From positions 258,177 to 322,176 of the forward strand of contig CAYUVH010000007.1 in NCBI GenBank assembly GCA_964448135.1: a DNA stretch of 64,000 nt. Reading direction: 5' to 3'. The notes under the pieces are model-generated. The model had not been told where the DNA came from. It saw nothing but the letters and a program-made list of their open reading frames with translations, and made no database searches. The DNA is from CAYUVH01 sp964448135. Its GTDB lineage: Bacteria > Verrucomicrobiota > Verrucomicrobiia > Limisphaerales > UBA8199. Below, one piece after another: positions 1 to 9,842 of the stretch (positions are counted from its first letter, which is position 1; every line of letters starts with the position of its first letter). A program made the position numbers and the translations under genes.

Positions 1-1
1 G

Positions 2-1744
2 GTGGCACGCAGCGTTTCCGGAGGCCAGGGTTACACCACGCGACTGATCCGGCCGTTCAGCGTATATCTCATCACCGAGCGGAACAAGTTCGTTGGCCGC
101 AAGCCCGAAACCAACAAGGTTGCGGACCTCGGCATGGTGCGGGGCGACCACCCGGACATCGCGAATCCCCCGTTGTATCCCGTGGCGCTGGCGGGCTGGA
201 TGAAGCTAATGCCCTTCCGCTATCCGGTGGATGAAAAGCGTCCCTTCTGGAGCACGCCGAAAAACCGCATGACCGACCAGGGCGGCCGACAGTTCTGGCG
301 CTACCAGCCGGATTTTTTAATCGGCGTGTTCAACCAGACTCTTTTCCTCGCCACGGTCGTGCTGCTCTTTTTTCTGGCTCGGCGGCTGTTTGACTCCGGC
401 GTAGCCTGGGTATCCACGATTCTGCTGCTCGGCAACGAGTTGCTCTGGCGGTTCGCGCTATCCGGCCTTTCCACGACGCTGCTGCTGCTGATTTTCGTGG
501 GCCTGTTCTGGTGTGTGACGATGCTGGAACGCGAAATCCGCGAACCGCAATGGAAGGCTGGAGGCGCGAATGGCCTGGCCCTGCTGGCGGGTTTGCTGGT
601 CGGGCTGGGGAGCCTGACCCGCTACTCGTTCGGCTTCCTGATCATACCGTTGCTGACTTTTGTCATCATCATCGGCGGGCAACGGCGCTTCCTCTTTTCG
701 GTTCTCATCTTTGCGGCCTTCTCGGTCGTGGTGTTGCCCTGGATGTGGCGCAACTACCAACTCAGCGGCTTTCCCTTTGGCACGACCACCTTCGCGATTT
801 TCGAAGGCGCCTCCTATTCCGAGTATCACCTCCAGCGATCGATGGCGCCCGACATTCATCTTTCGCTGCTCAGCGCGTTCTGGCAAAAACTGCTGCCCAA
901 CCTGCGACTCATCCTCCAAAACGATTTGCCCAAACTGGGCGGCTCCTGGATTTGCGCCTTCTTTCTCGTCGGCCTCCTCATCGGATTCCGGCAGCAACCG
1001 CTGCGTCGGCTGCGCTATTTTCTACTCATGTGCCTGCTGACTGTCTGCGTGGTGCAGGCGCTCGGCCGCACGCAGATCACGGAGGATTACCCGGACATCA
1101 ATACCGAAAACCTGCTCGTGCTGCTCTTCCCCCTGGTTTCGATTTACGCCGTGAGTTTGTTTTTCATCCTGCTGGATCAACTCGCTCCGACCATTCTCAG
1201 TCTGCGCTATCTCGTCATCGGCGCATTCGCCGTGCTGGTCTGCCTGCCGATGATCCTGGTTTTCCTTCCGCCAAAGACCATCCCGGTGGTCTATCCCCCG
1301 TTTTACCCGCCGGTGATCCAAAAGCTCGCCAGCTGGGTCAAGCCGACGGAACTAACCATGAGCGACATCCCCGCCGCCATGGCGTGGTACGGCCGGCGCA
1401 AGTGTGTCTGGGTCACCCTCCGGGCAATGCCCGATCGCAAGGACCCCGATTGGCAGGAGGGCTTCGTGGCCTTCAGTGACTGGCAGGTTCCCGTTGTGTT
1501 GCTTTACCTCTCGCCGGTCACCATGGACAGCCGGTTTCTGTCGCAATGGCTCCGATCCGGCGAGAAAGGCTGGGGCAGCTTCATCCTGGAAAGCATGTTA
1601 AGGAAAGAAACGCCGCCTAGTTTTCCGCTGCGAAAAGCTCCGGCCGGCTGGTTGCCCGAACAATTCGTGCTTACGGATTGGGAACGCTGGGCGCCGGCGG
1701 CGCGCCGGGCTCACGGCCTGGAGGTGTCTTCCGATACCCCCTGA
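2..1744 (+). CDS. GT39/ArnT-like polytopic membrane protein (5' partial)
   Basis: The frame is open from the window edge, so the real start lies upstream; 580 residues are visible. The protein looks like a membrane glycosyltransferase of the GT-C fold (GT39/GT83, ArnT-like), which uses a polyprenyl-linked sugar donor at the outer face of the inner membrane. The visible support is a periplasmic-loop motif DHPDIANPPLYP near residue 50, typical of the first loop of this fold, followed by about eight to ten hydrophobic segments between residues 110 and 440 and a soluble C-terminal domain of about 140 residues. The catalytic first loop is only partly present, so the sugar and acceptor cannot be named. 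The last 34 bases overlap the 3' end of the convergent gene on the other strand. Confidence 0.65.
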   Translation: MARSVSGGQGYTTRLIRPFSVYLITERNKFVGRKPETNKVADLGMVRGDHPDIANPPLYPVALAGWMKLMPFRYPVDEKRPFWSTPKNRMTDQGGRQFWRYQPDFLIGVFNQTLFLATVVLLFFLARRLFDSGVAWVSTILLLGNELLWRFALSGLSTTLLLLIFVGLFWCVTMLEREIREPQWKAGGANGLALLAGLLVGLGSLTRYSFGFLIIPLLTFVIIIGGQRRFLFSVLIFAAFSVVVLPWMWRNYQLSGFPFGTTTFAIFEGASYSEYHLQRSMAPDIHLSLLSAFWQKLLPNLRLILQNDLPKLGGSWICAFFLVGLLIGFRQQPLRRLRYFLLMCLLTVCVVQALGRTQITEDYPDINTENLLVLLFPLVSIYAVSLFFILLDQLAPTILSLRYLVIGAFAVLVCLPMILVFLPPKTIPVVYPPFYPPVIQKLASWVKPTELTMSDIPAAMAWYGRRKCVWVTLRAMPDRKDPDWQEGFVAFSDWQVPVVLLYLSPVTMDSRFLSQWLRSGEKGWGSFILESMLRKETPPSFPLRKAPAGWLPEQFVLTDWERWAPAARRAHGLEVSSDTP

Positions 1745-2283
1745 GCGCGCACCCGCGCCATTGCGTCGTGCGCAAGCTCAAGAATTCCGGAGAGCGTACC
1801 GACGTCGCCCGTCTCCGTGAGGGTCTCCAGCCAGTCTGAAAAGACATTTTCCGGGTGCGGATGGGTTTCGGGCAAAAGCTTCCACTGCCGGGCAGCCCAA
1901 TCGTAATAAAGCCGGTCCAATCGGTAGGCAAATGGTTTGGACAGCCCGTTCAAGATGTTCGCCAGCATGCAACGGTCGCATCCGGCCTGCACCAGCGCTC
2001 CCACGAAACGCAACTCCGTCTCCTGCGCTTCATCCAGTTTAGGTGTCGATTCAGGGCAGAAGCTCAGCCAGCCATCCTCGTACAGTTTCAGCGCGGCCCA
2101 CCAATTCAAACCCAACTCGTCGCAGACGGACCGGGGACTGACCGCGAACAGCAATTGCTGCGCGGCATGGACGCGCGCGTCGTGTGCAATCGGGGGGAAG
2201 TCCGGAGCCGTCAGCGCGATCACCTCCGACGCTGCCATGGCACCCGATCCCAAACCCTGATTCGGCTCAATATTCAGACTCAT
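1711..2283 (-). CDS. Hypothetical protein, 190 aa
   Basis: I do not recognise this protein. It has 190 residues, no signal peptide and no membrane segment, is acidic, and is predicted soluble and mostly helical. It contains a Trp/Tyr-rich middle part (motifs NWWAALKLYEDGW near residue 60 and LDRLYYDWAARQW near residue 122) and several Cys residues (CDELG, CPES, CDRCM). The CDRCM pair could bind a metal, but there is no second pair. The start at 2283 gives MSLNIEPN; a Met at residue 16 is an alternative. The 3' end overlaps the upstream membrane protein gene tail-to-tail. It is preferred over the opposite-strand readings because its composition is protein-like and free of low-complexity Arg/Pro runs. 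Confidence 0.55.
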   Translation of the reverse strand: MSLNIEPNQGLGSGAMAASEVIALTAPDFPPIAHDARVHAAQQLLFAVSPRSVCDELGLNWWAALKLYEDGWLSFCPESTPKLDEAQETELRFVGALVQAGCDRCMLANILNGLSKPFAYRLDRLYYDWAARQWKLLPETHPHPENVFSDWLETLTETGDVGTLSGILELAHDAMARVRAQGVSEDTSRP

Positions 2284-2359
2284 CCCACGCCTGCACTGCG
2301 GTTCTTCACTCCTGCTGCCGTCGCAACCACGCCGGAAAAAACTGCGGGGTCACGCGCAA

Positions 2360-2386
2360 AATCGTAACACCGCCGTCACGATTGGG
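2360..2386 (-). terminator. Possible terminator of the lytic transglycosylase gene
   Basis: On the minus strand, 67 bases after the stop of the transglycosylase, AATCGTGAC pairs with GTTACGATT (nine pairs, one of them G-T) around a six-base loop, followed by a run of four T. It is a short, modest hairpin, but it sits correctly between two minus-strand genes. Confidence 0.4.
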
Positions 2387-2449
2387 AAGAGAAAAGAATT
2401 AAATGTGACCAAACCGCTCCACCAAATAATACGGATGCGCGGGGCTGCC

Positions 2450-3397
2450 TCACTTCGCTTTCGTCGCAGCCGGCGCTCCCAACTCCGCCAGCTTCCGATT
2501 CTCCCGGCGCAAGATCGTCGCCTCGATGCGCGGCACGTACATCTGTGTTTCCGCCGGCAGATAGGGCGAAATGGCGTCGAAGCTGCGCGCGTTGTGTTTC
2601 GTCAGCAGCTTGCCGACCGTCCCCTGCCCGGAATTGTACGCCGCCAGCGAAAGCCGCCAGTCCTTGAACTGCCCCTGGAGCGCCTTCAGATACTTCGAAG
2701 CGGCGGCCGCGCTGAGCTCCGCGTCCAATCGCTGGTCCGGCAACATCGTCCGCAATCCATATTGCTTCGCTGTCGGCGGCATAAGCTGAAAAAGCCCCGC
2801 CGCCCCCACCGGGCTCTTCGCCCGCGGATTGAACGCGGATTCCACCTCCGCCATCCAGACGAACTCGACGGGAACTGTCTGCGTGGCGAACACGGGTTTT
2901 AATTTCGGGACATAGGTTTTGGCCGCCTCCGGCCAGTCCGCCGAAGTCACCCGCTTGATCCAGACCTCCCGCTGCTGTTGTGCCGTGGGGTTGGGTAGTT
3001 TTTTGGGTGGCTGACCGGGTGGCGGTTTGGGAGCCGGTGGCGCCGCGGCGCGCAACTCGTCCGCCACTTCCATGTAATCTATCCGCGCGCGCAACCACGC
3101 CGCATAAGGCGCGGTGTCCGGCGATTGCTCCAGCAGGGGCTGGATCGTTTTCGCCGTGTCTTTCAAAGCCGCAAGATCCAGCACGTAATCGCCCTGCAAT
3201 TCCTTTTCGAATTCGGCGAGAAATTCCTTCACCTTGTCGCGATCCACCTGCTGCAAGGCATTTAACACCCGGTCGTCCAGGTTTTCGCGCGCGAAGTCCT
3301 GCGCTGCGTCCATCACGTCATCCAGATTGAAATCCTGGTCCTGGCCCCGCGCCACTGCCGCAACCAGCAGAAAAGCCATGACCACAAAGTATTTCAT
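2450..3397 (-). CDS. Lytic transglycosylase, SLT domain (Slt70/MltC-like)
   Basis: Secreted murein lytic transglycosylase that cleaves the MurNAc-GlcNAc bond of peptidoglycan to give 1,6-anhydromuropeptides. The chosen start (3397, MKYFVV) gives an 18-residue signal peptide ending near VARG. A helical region follows (residues 20-120), then a Pro-rich linker (about 118-138) and the SLT domain (about 170-305). The hallmark ESAFNP-x-AKSPVGAAGLFQLMP is seen at residues 186-207, with E186 as the predicted catalytic acid. The downstream SLT motif LAAYNSGQGTV is also present. A Met seven residues upstream is possible but would spoil the signal peptide. It stands alone, with a probable terminator behind it and the divergent SpoIID-domain gene in front. 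Confidence 0.88.
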   Translation of the reverse strand: MKYFVVMAFLLVAAVARGQDQDFNLDDVMDAAQDFARENLDDRVLNALQQVDRDKVKEFLAEFEKELQGDYVLDLAALKDTAKTIQPLLEQSPDTAPYAAWLRARIDYMEVADELRAAAPPAPKPPPGQPPKKLPNPTAQQQREVWIKRVTSADWPEAAKTYVPKLKPVFATQTVPVEFVWMAEVESAFNPRAKSPVGAAGLFQLMPPTAKQYGLRTMLPDQRLDAELSAAAASKYLKALQGQFKDWRLSLAAYNSGQGTVGKLLTKHNARSFDAISPYLPAETQMYVPRIEATILRRENRKLAELGAPAATKAK

Positions 3398-3581
3398 TGT
3401 TCGAAACGTCGCATGCAATCAGTTTGTGTCGCGCCCAAATCCTGACCAAACGTAATTCTACGGACGAAATCAGAACCCGGCCAGACCCATCTCAATCCTA
3501 TTGGTCTTAAAAGATGGGAATCCCCACCTCGCACTGCTTGCTTTCCGGCCGTTCAGGAATATATTTGACGCTGCCATCTGC

Positions 3582-6500
3582 ATGCGAAGTAACGACCGTT
3601 CCCTGCCCGCCAACTCAACCATTCACGCCGTCCGGTCGCGTTTTCTCGCGATCGGTTTTTGCGCCGTTCTCGCCGCCATTGCGCTGCACGGAAGCGCCGC
3701 CGAATCGACGACCGCCACGGAGCAAAACGTCCCCATCCGCTTCCTCGACAGCGCAACGGGCTGCGCGGTGCAGCCGGATTCGGTTTCCACTCGCAGTCAA
3801 TCGCCCGGTGTAGAGGAATTCCGCCCGTCCGGGTCCGAATTCTCCGCGGCCGGCCACGGCACGCTGAAGTTGCAGCGCGGTCGCCACACCGTTCTCGCAT
3901 CCGCTTCGCGCTACCAACCCATGTCCGGCGACGTCGAAGTGTCCGACTCCGGGCCATACGTCATCCAATTCCTGCTCGACCCCGTCGAAACTCCGGAAGA
4001 ACTCCGCCCCGAGACCATCGCCGCCCTTCAACGCGATGGCGCGACGTTGCTTCAGGGCTTCATCTCCGATGATGCCACCGGCGCGCCGATTCCCGGAGTG
4101 ACCGTTCATTCGGAACCCAGCGGCTCCACAACGACCTCCGACGAGCGCGGCTTCTTCCGTCTCTACGTACCCGTGTCGGTCAAATCGGCGCCGACGTCCG
4201 CCGCGAAGCTTGTCTTCGAAAAACCCGGTTACCAAACCCTGGAACGGCAAAACCTCGAACTCTGGACACGCGGTGACTGGACATACAAAATTCAACTCCA
4301 ACCCGGCAAAGGTCTCTCGGTTGTGGACGAAAACCTCACCCGCCATCGCTCCGGTTCGTATTCGCAGATCCTGCCCACGCCCGCCGCTGTCTCACAGTTC
4401 GACGAGGTGGTTCCCGCATCCCCAACCATCAAGCCGTTGGCCACCCAGGCGACCAACTCCACGATTCGCGTCCCTCGCAACATCCGCGTGCTGCGCTCCG
4501 ACGGCGTCACCATCGACTACGTCACCATGAATTATTACGCGCGCGCCGTGCTGCCTTCCGAATGGATCGCCAGTTGGGGCAGCGCTTCCTATCCCGGCGG
4601 CACCAATTCGTTGAACGCCGGCGCCGTGGCCGCCCGTTGCTACGCCATCGTGAAACTCAACAATGTTTCCGGCACCAGCACCTACGACATCTGCGCCACC
4701 ACTTCGTGCCAGGTTTATAATCCCGCAAACTTCAATTCCCTGACCGACACGGCCGTCAATTACACGGAAAACTGGGTGGTCATTTCCGGGGGCGCGATCG
4801 CAAACACGGAGTATTCCGCCGAGGACAATTCACTGGGCTCCGCGTGCGGCGATGGCTTCACGGCGCCGACCGGGGGTTGTCTTTTCGACCCGGTCTGCGC
4901 GGGCGAGGCTCGCAACGGCCACGGCCGCGGCATGTGCCAGTGGGGCACCGCCAAATGGGCCAGCGGCCGCAAATTCACCGGTAACAGTACCGGCAACTCC
5001 ACCCTCAATGGCTATCCGCGCCGCGATTGGAAATGGATCGTTCAGCACTACTACCCGACGCTCACGCTCGTGAAAGGCGCGCCGCTGCTCATTGGCGATG
5101 ACGTCAAAGCCTTCGCCAGCGTCAACATCAACCAATGCGCCGACGGCAGCATCAGCAACGGCATCAATTGTCCGCTGCTGGCCACGTTGCCCGCGAATAC
5201 CACCGGCGTGATTCTAGCCGGGCCGACGGTCGTGACCAACGACGGCAAAGGTTTTACGTGGTATCAGGTCCAGTGGAACGACGCGAGCAGCACGCTGGGC
5301 TGGGTGAAGGAGAATTTTATCGAGCGCGTGTTTTCCACGCCGACCGCTCCGAGCGGACTCACGGCCGCCGCCGCCGGCACCAATCAAATCAACCTGGGCT
5401 GGACGGACAACGCCGGCGTCGTGGCCGCCGGCTTCCGGATCGAACGCGCCATCGCCAGCGGCGGTCCCTGGCTCGAAATCAACACGGTCGCCACCGGCGT
5501 CACGAACTATTCCGACACGAAGCTCTACCCCGCCAGCACGTGGTTCTATCGCGTCCGTGCGTATAACGCCGGCGGCAACTCCGGTTATTCGGCCACGGCC
5601 AGCGTCACAACCTCGAATCCGCCGCCGATCCTGCCCGCCATCGCCAATCGCACCATCGTGGAAGGCACGCAACTCACCTTCACCAACACCGCTTCCGGTC
5701 CCGACTTCGTCCAACTGCTCACCGATTTCGAACCATTCGTCAGCGAAACGGCCAACGGCGTAGTGATGTTCCGTGACCCGACGAACTCGGCCACAACCAC
5801 CGCGTTCATGTCCCCCGCACCCGATCTCGCCGCCATCGCCGACGCCTTCCCCACCAACGGCAATACCAGCGCTCGCGTCCTGCGCGTGAATTGCAATTTC
5901 ACCAACCCAAGCAATCCGTGGCTTCGCCTGACCACCGCCAGCGCCACGACGTTTCCCAATCCTGTCATCAATTTCGCCGCGCAACTTCGTTTCAAGATTT
6001 ATTCGGACAAGGCCATCCAGGTCGCTGTCGGCTGTCGCGAAACCACCACGGCTGCCGGGAGCGCAATCGGCTCCAACGGCGGCACCACTGGTGCCATTGA
6101 GTGGGCCGGCGTTACCAACGTTTCCGGCACCGCGCCGATGCCCACTCGGAGCCTTTCCGCGTCAAACTGGGCTACGCTTACGTTCAATTTCACGAATGAA
6201 CCCATTCGCAGTTTCTCCAGCGGCAACGGGGTCCTCTCCACCGCCTCGGGCCTCGGCACTTTGGAGCATCTCGCGATCGTGCCAACCGGCGGGACGGGAG
6301 CCTATAATATCTACCTGGACGATCTCGCAGTCGTGACGCCGCGCAAATTTACCTACAGTCTCGCCGCGGGCGCCCCCGGCAACGCCAGCATCGGCGCAGC
6401 CACCGGCATTTTCAGTTGGTCGCCCTCCGAAGCCCAGGGCCCTTCGACAAATACGATTTCCGTCATTGTGACCGACAACAGCAGCCCCGCTCGCAGCACG

Positions 6501-7031
6501 ACAAACACCTTTATTGTCGTCGTCAACGAAACCAACTCCGCCCCCGTGCTCGCCGCCATTCCCGACCGCACCGTTCACGCCGGCACGCTTGTCACCTTTA
6601 CCAATTCCACCACCGATTCCGACCTGCCCGCCAATCCCCTCAGCTACTCGCTCGACCCCGGCGCCCCGGCCACGGCTTCCGTGGATTCCATCACCGGCGT
6701 TTTCAACTGGCTCACCGCCGACGCCAATGCGGGCAACGCTTATCCAATCACTGTCCGCGTCACCGACAATGGCATTCCGCCCCTCTCCGACACACGGACA
6801 TTCTCCGTTGCCGTGGAACCGCGCCCCACCTTCCAGGCACCCATCGCATCCGGCTCCGGCATCGTCCTCAATTGGAGCACCATTCCCGGGTCTCCCTACA
6901 CGGTCCAATACAAGGACGAAATCCTCGCCGACTGGACCAACCTCCTCTCTCTCACCGCGACGAGTTCCTCAGCCTCCATCACGAATTCCCCGGCCACCCC
7001 TCAGCGCTATTTCCGCATCCTGGCGAATTAG
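3582..7031 (+). CDS. Large secreted SpoIID/LytB-domain protein with FN3 and cadherin-like repeats
   Basis: About 1149 residues from the ATG at 3582; an earlier ATG at 3501 adds 27 residues with no signal-like character, whereas 3582 gives a basic head and the hydrophobic stretch FLAIGFCAVLAAIAL. Domain order: signal peptide; a carboxypeptidase-regulatory-like beta-sandwich (about 157-240, GFISDDATGAPIPGVTV); a SpoIID/LytB domain (about 293-493, motifs AGAVAARCYAIVKL, TSCQVYN, GHGRGMCQWGTAKWASG); an SH3-like stretch; a fibronectin type III domain (about 586-680); a jelly-roll-like part; two cadherin/He_PIG-like domains (about 920-1085); and a short C-terminal module ending QRYFRILAN. SpoIID domains act on peptidoglycan (transglycosylase in spore formers, amidase enhancer as LytB). 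Here it is fused to adhesion modules, so surface wall remodelling is inferred. Confidence 0.8.
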   Translation: MRSNDRSLPANSTIHAVRSRFLAIGFCAVLAAIALHGSAAESTTATEQNVPIRFLDSATGCAVQPDSVSTRSQSPGVEEFRPSGSEFSAAGHGTLKLQRGRHTVLASASRYQPMSGDVEVSDSGPYVIQFLLDPVETPEELRPETIAALQRDGATLLQGFISDDATGAPIPGVTVHSEPSGSTTTSDERGFFRLYVPVSVKSAPTSAAKLVFEKPGYQTLERQNLELWTRGDWTYKIQLQPGKGLSVVDENLTRHRSGSYSQILPTPAAVSQFDEVVPASPTIKPLATQATNSTIRVPRNIRVLRSDGVTIDYVTMNYYARAVLPSEWIASWGSASYPGGTNSLNAGAVAARCYAIVKLNNVSGTSTYDICATTSCQVYNPANFNSLTDTAVNYTENWVVISGGAIANTEYSAEDNSLGSACGDGFTAPTGGCLFDPVCAGEARNGHGRGMCQWGTAKWASGRKFTGNSTGNSTLNGYPRRDWKWIVQHYYPTLTLVKGAPLLIGDDVKAFASVNINQCADGSISNGINCPLLATLPANTTGVILAGPTVVTNDGKGFTWYQVQWNDASSTLGWVKENFIERVFSTPTAPSGLTAAAAGTNQINLGWTDNAGVVAAGFRIERAIASGGPWLEINTVATGVTNYSDTKLYPASTWFYRVRAYNAGGNSGYSATASVTTSNPPPILPAIANRTIVEGTQLTFTNTASGPDFVQLLTDFEPFVSETANGVVMFRDPTNSATTTAFMSPAPDLAAIADAFPTNGNTSARVLRVNCNFTNPSNPWLRLTTASATTFPNPVINFAAQLRFKIYSDKAIQVAVGCRETTTAAGSAIGSNGGTTGAIEWAGVTNVSGTAPMPTRSLSASNWATLTFNFTNEPIRSFSSGNGVLSTASGLGTLEHLAIVPTGGTGAYNIYLDDLAVVTPRKFTYSLAAGAPGNASIGAATGIFSWSPSEAQGPSTNTISVIVTDNSSPARSTTNTFIVVVNETNSAPVLAAIPDRTVHAGTLVTFTNSTTDSDLPANPLSYSLDPGAPATASVDSITGVFNWLTADANAGNAYPITVRVTDNGIPPLSDTRTFSVAVEPRPTFQAPIASGSGIVLNWSTIPGSPYTVQYKDEILADWTNLLSLTATSSSASITNSPATPQRYFRILAN

Positions 7032-7049
7032 CGCCGGACCCGCGGTTTG

Positions 7050-7136
7050 GAATTTGATGTTGGGTGTTTATCTGGTCCTTGGTTCTTGGAGCTTATTCTT
7101 CTTTAGCCTTCAGCCTTCAGCCTTTAGCCTTCGTTC
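7050..7136. repeat. Dispersed T/G-rich repeat, 'TGGTCCTTGG' family (copy 1 of 5)
   Basis: Low-complexity DNA made of variants of CTTGGT(T/C)CTTGGAGCTT, followed here by tandem GCCTTCA units. It fills the gap between the SpoIID-domain gene and the glucosidase. Related copies are at 27314-27370, 45466-45510, 48069-48126 and 55925-55984. It is open in the glucosidase frame and would give a false hydrophobic N-terminus if read as coding. Confidence 0.8.
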
Positions 7137-7138
7137 TC

Positions 7139-9838
7139 GTGAGCATTTACAAAACGCGCGAAGGCGCCCGCCTGCTCGAAAACGAAAATCGCTCCGGCCA
7201 CTGGAACCGCTGGGGCCCCTACCTCGCCGAACGCGCCTGGGGCACGGTGCGCGAGGACTACAGCCCCAACGGGGATGCGTGGTCCTATTTTTCCCACGAC
7301 CAGGCCCGCTCGCGCGCCTATCGCTGGAACGAGGACGGCCTCGCCGGCATTTGTGATCGCCATCAATATCTTTGCTTCGCCCTGGCCCTCTGGAACGGCC
7401 GCGATCCTTTCCTGAAGGAACGCATGTTCGGCCTCACCGGGCCCGAGGGAAATCACGGTGAGGATGTGAAGGAGTATTATTTCTACCTCGATAATACGCC
7501 CACGCATTCCTACATGAAGTATCTCTACAAGTATCCGCAGGCGGAATTCCCCTACGAACGCCTGCGGGAAGAGAATCGCAAGCGCGGCAAAAAAGACGGG
7601 GAATTCGAGCTCGTGGACACCGGCATCTTCGCGGAGAACCGCTATTTCGACGTCATGGTCGAATACGCGAAAGTCACCGCCGAGGACATCCTTTGTCGCA
7701 TTACCATTTCCAATCGCGGCCCCGAGGCCGCCCCGATCGACGTGCTGCCCACGCTGTGGTTCCGCAATAACTGGCGCTGGGACGGCAATACCCACCCGCC
7801 CGCCATCTCGATTCCGGTCGAGCGCGCCACGCCGCCGGGTACTTTGCTCGCGAGCCACAACATGCTGGGCGATTACCTGCTTTGCTCCCAGGAAGGCGGC
7901 GAGCTGCTTTTCACCGAGAACGAAACTAACTGCCCGCTGGTTTTCAATTCGCCGTCGGCCACTTCCTTCGTCAAGGACGCCTTCCACGAATACGTCGTCA
8001 AGGGCCGCCGCGAGGCCGTGAACCCCAGCGGTCGCGGTACTAAAGCCGCCGTGCGCTACCACGCCGATGTCCTCCCCGGCCAGAGTGTCACCTTCGAACT
8101 TCGCCTCGCCAGCAAGGAACTCGTCAATCTCGCCGATCCCTTTACCGGGCTCGCGTCCCAGTTTGACCAGCGCAAAGCCGAGGCTGACGAATTCTACCGC
8201 GTCGTCCTCGGCAGCGGACTCAATCCCGAGGAAAGCGCCATCGCCCGCCAGGCTTTTGCCGGCCTGCTTTGGTCCAAGCAATATTACCATTTCGTGGTGA
8301 AAGACTGGTTGCGCGGCGATCCGGGAAATCCGCCGCCGCCGCCCGAGCGACACGAAGGGCGCAACCACGATTGGATTCAACTCTTCAGCCGCGACGTGCT
8401 GTCGGTGCCCGACAAATGGGAATTTCCGTGGTTTGCCACCTGGGACCTCGGCTTCCATTGCACGGCGCTCACGCATGTGGACCCGCAGTTCGCCAAGGAG
8501 CAGATCATCCTCATGCTCCGCGAATGGTACATGCATCCCAATGGCCAGATTCCCGCGTATGAATGGGACTTCGGCGACGTCAATCCACCCGTGCTCGCCC
8601 TGTCCGCGCGCGCCGTCTTCGAAATGGAGCAGCGCATCACCGGCAAGGCGGACTACCAATTTATCGCGCGCGTGTTCCAAAAGATGCTGCTCAATTTCAC
8701 GTGGTGGGTGAACCGCAAGGATCCGCTCGGCAAAAATATTTTCCAGGGCGGTTTCCTGGGCATGGACAACATCGGCGCGTTCGACCGCGGCAAACTTCCG
8801 CCCGGCTACATGCTCGGCCAGGCCGACGGCACGAGCTGGATGGCGGCCTTCGCCAAGACGATGTTCTCGCTGGCGTTGCTCCTTGCCGACCAGGACCCCA
8901 CTTACGAGGACCTCGCCAGCAAATTCTGGGAACACTTCATTTACATCGCCAACTCCATGAACAATCTCCACGACCCGAAGCGTTCGCTTTGGGACGAGGA
9001 GGACGGTTTCTTTTACGATCAACTGATCGCTCCCGATGGTTCGCGCTTTCCGATTCGCGCGCGCACCATGGTTGGCTTTGTGCCGATGTTCGGCGCCACC
9101 ACCGTGCACGTCGGTGCGTTCGATCGCTTCAAGGGCTTCCAACGGCGGCGGCAGTGGTTCGCGGAGCACAAACCCGAGCTGCTGGAAAGTGTCTCACCCA
9201 TGATGACACCCGGCCCGAATCACACCGTAATCCTCGGCCTCGTGCGCCCGGACCAGCTCCGTCGCATGCTCACCCGCATGCTCGATGAAAATGAATTTCT
9301 TTCGCCCTACGGCATCCGCGCAGTTTCCCGCTATCATCTTGAGCACCCGCTGATTTTCAACATCGATGGCCAGGAACACCGCCTCGACTACGAACCCGGC
9401 GAATCCCAGACCAATCTCTTCGGCGGCAACTCGAATTGGCGCGGCCCCGTCTGGATGCCGGTGAATTTTCTGATCATCTTTTCCCTGCGCCAGTATCACC
9501 TCTATTACGGTGATTCACTGAAAGTCGAATGCCCCACCGGCTCAGGCAATTTCATGAATCTTCACCAGGTCGCCAATGAAATCGCCCGTCGCATCTCGAA
9601 CATATTCCTGCGCGATAAGAATGGCCGCCGGGCCGTGTTCGGCGATTGCGACTACTTCAATCAAGATCCCAACTGGCGCGATCTCATTCCGTTCTACGAA
9701 TATTTTCACGGCGACACCGGCCGCGGCTGCGGCGCCAGCCATCAAACCGGCTGGACCGGCCTCATCGCCCAGGTCTTGATGAGCCGCGGCGCCCGCCCGG
9801 AGATCACGCCACTCTGCCACCCACCGCAAAAATCCTGA
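7139..9838 (+). CDS. GH63-type (MGH1-like) glucosidase
   Basis: About 900 residues. It resembles the cytoplasmic bacterial glucosidases of family GH63, related to mannosyl-oligosaccharide glucosidase, which hydrolyse alpha-glucosides by inversion. The opening block NRWGPYLAERAWGTVREDYS and the (alpha/alpha)6-barrel motifs PWFATWDLGFHC, HPNGQIPAYEWDFGDVNPP and SNWRGPVWMPVNF are visible. The acid/base pair cannot be assigned without an alignment. I chose the GTG at 7139 (SIYKTREGARLLEN): the in-frame ATG at 7064 lies inside the dispersed repeat and would add a spurious hydrophobic head. No signal peptide, so it is probably intracellular. The next gene begins four bases after the stop, suggesting translational coupling. 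Confidence 0.85.
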   Translation: MSIYKTREGARLLENENRSGHWNRWGPYLAERAWGTVREDYSPNGDAWSYFSHDQARSRAYRWNEDGLAGICDRHQYLCFALALWNGRDPFLKERMFGLTGPEGNHGEDVKEYYFYLDNTPTHSYMKYLYKYPQAEFPYERLREENRKRGKKDGEFELVDTGIFAENRYFDVMVEYAKVTAEDILCRITISNRGPEAAPIDVLPTLWFRNNWRWDGNTHPPAISIPVERATPPGTLLASHNMLGDYLLCSQEGGELLFTENETNCPLVFNSPSATSFVKDAFHEYVVKGRREAVNPSGRGTKAAVRYHADVLPGQSVTFELRLASKELVNLADPFTGLASQFDQRKAEADEFYRVVLGSGLNPEESAIARQAFAGLLWSKQYYHFVVKDWLRGDPGNPPPPPERHEGRNHDWIQLFSRDVLSVPDKWEFPWFATWDLGFHCTALTHVDPQFAKEQIILMLREWYMHPNGQIPAYEWDFGDVNPPVLALSARAVFEMEQRITGKADYQFIARVFQKMLLNFTWWVNRKDPLGKNIFQGGFLGMDNIGAFDRGKLPPGYMLGQADGTSWMAAFAKTMFSLALLLADQDPTYEDLASKFWEHFIYIANSMNNLHDPKRSLWDEEDGFFYDQLIAPDGSRFPIRARTMVGFVPMFGATTVHVGAFDRFKGFQRRRQWFAEHKPELLESVSPMMTPGPNHTVILGLVRPDQLRRMLTRMLDENEFLSPYGIRAVSRYHLEHPLIFNIDGQEHRLDYEPGESQTNLFGGNSNWRGPVWMPVNFLIIFSLRQYHLYYGDSLKVECPTGSGNFMNLHQVANEIARRISNIFLRDKNGRRAVFGDCDYFNQDPNWRDLIPFYEYFHGDTGRGCGASHQTGWTGLIAQVLMSRGARPEITPLCHPPQKS

Positions 9839-9842
9839 CCTC

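Noticed and set aside
7064..7138. Upstream in-frame extension of the glucosidase as a signal peptide
   Set aside because: The hydrophobic residues are encoded by a dispersed repeat; the GTG at 7139 is the better start.
7124..9169. 681-residue open frame antisense to the glucosidase
   Set aside because: Low-complexity Glu/Gly/Val-rich composition and a real enzyme with recognisable motifs on the other strand; it is a by-product of high GC.
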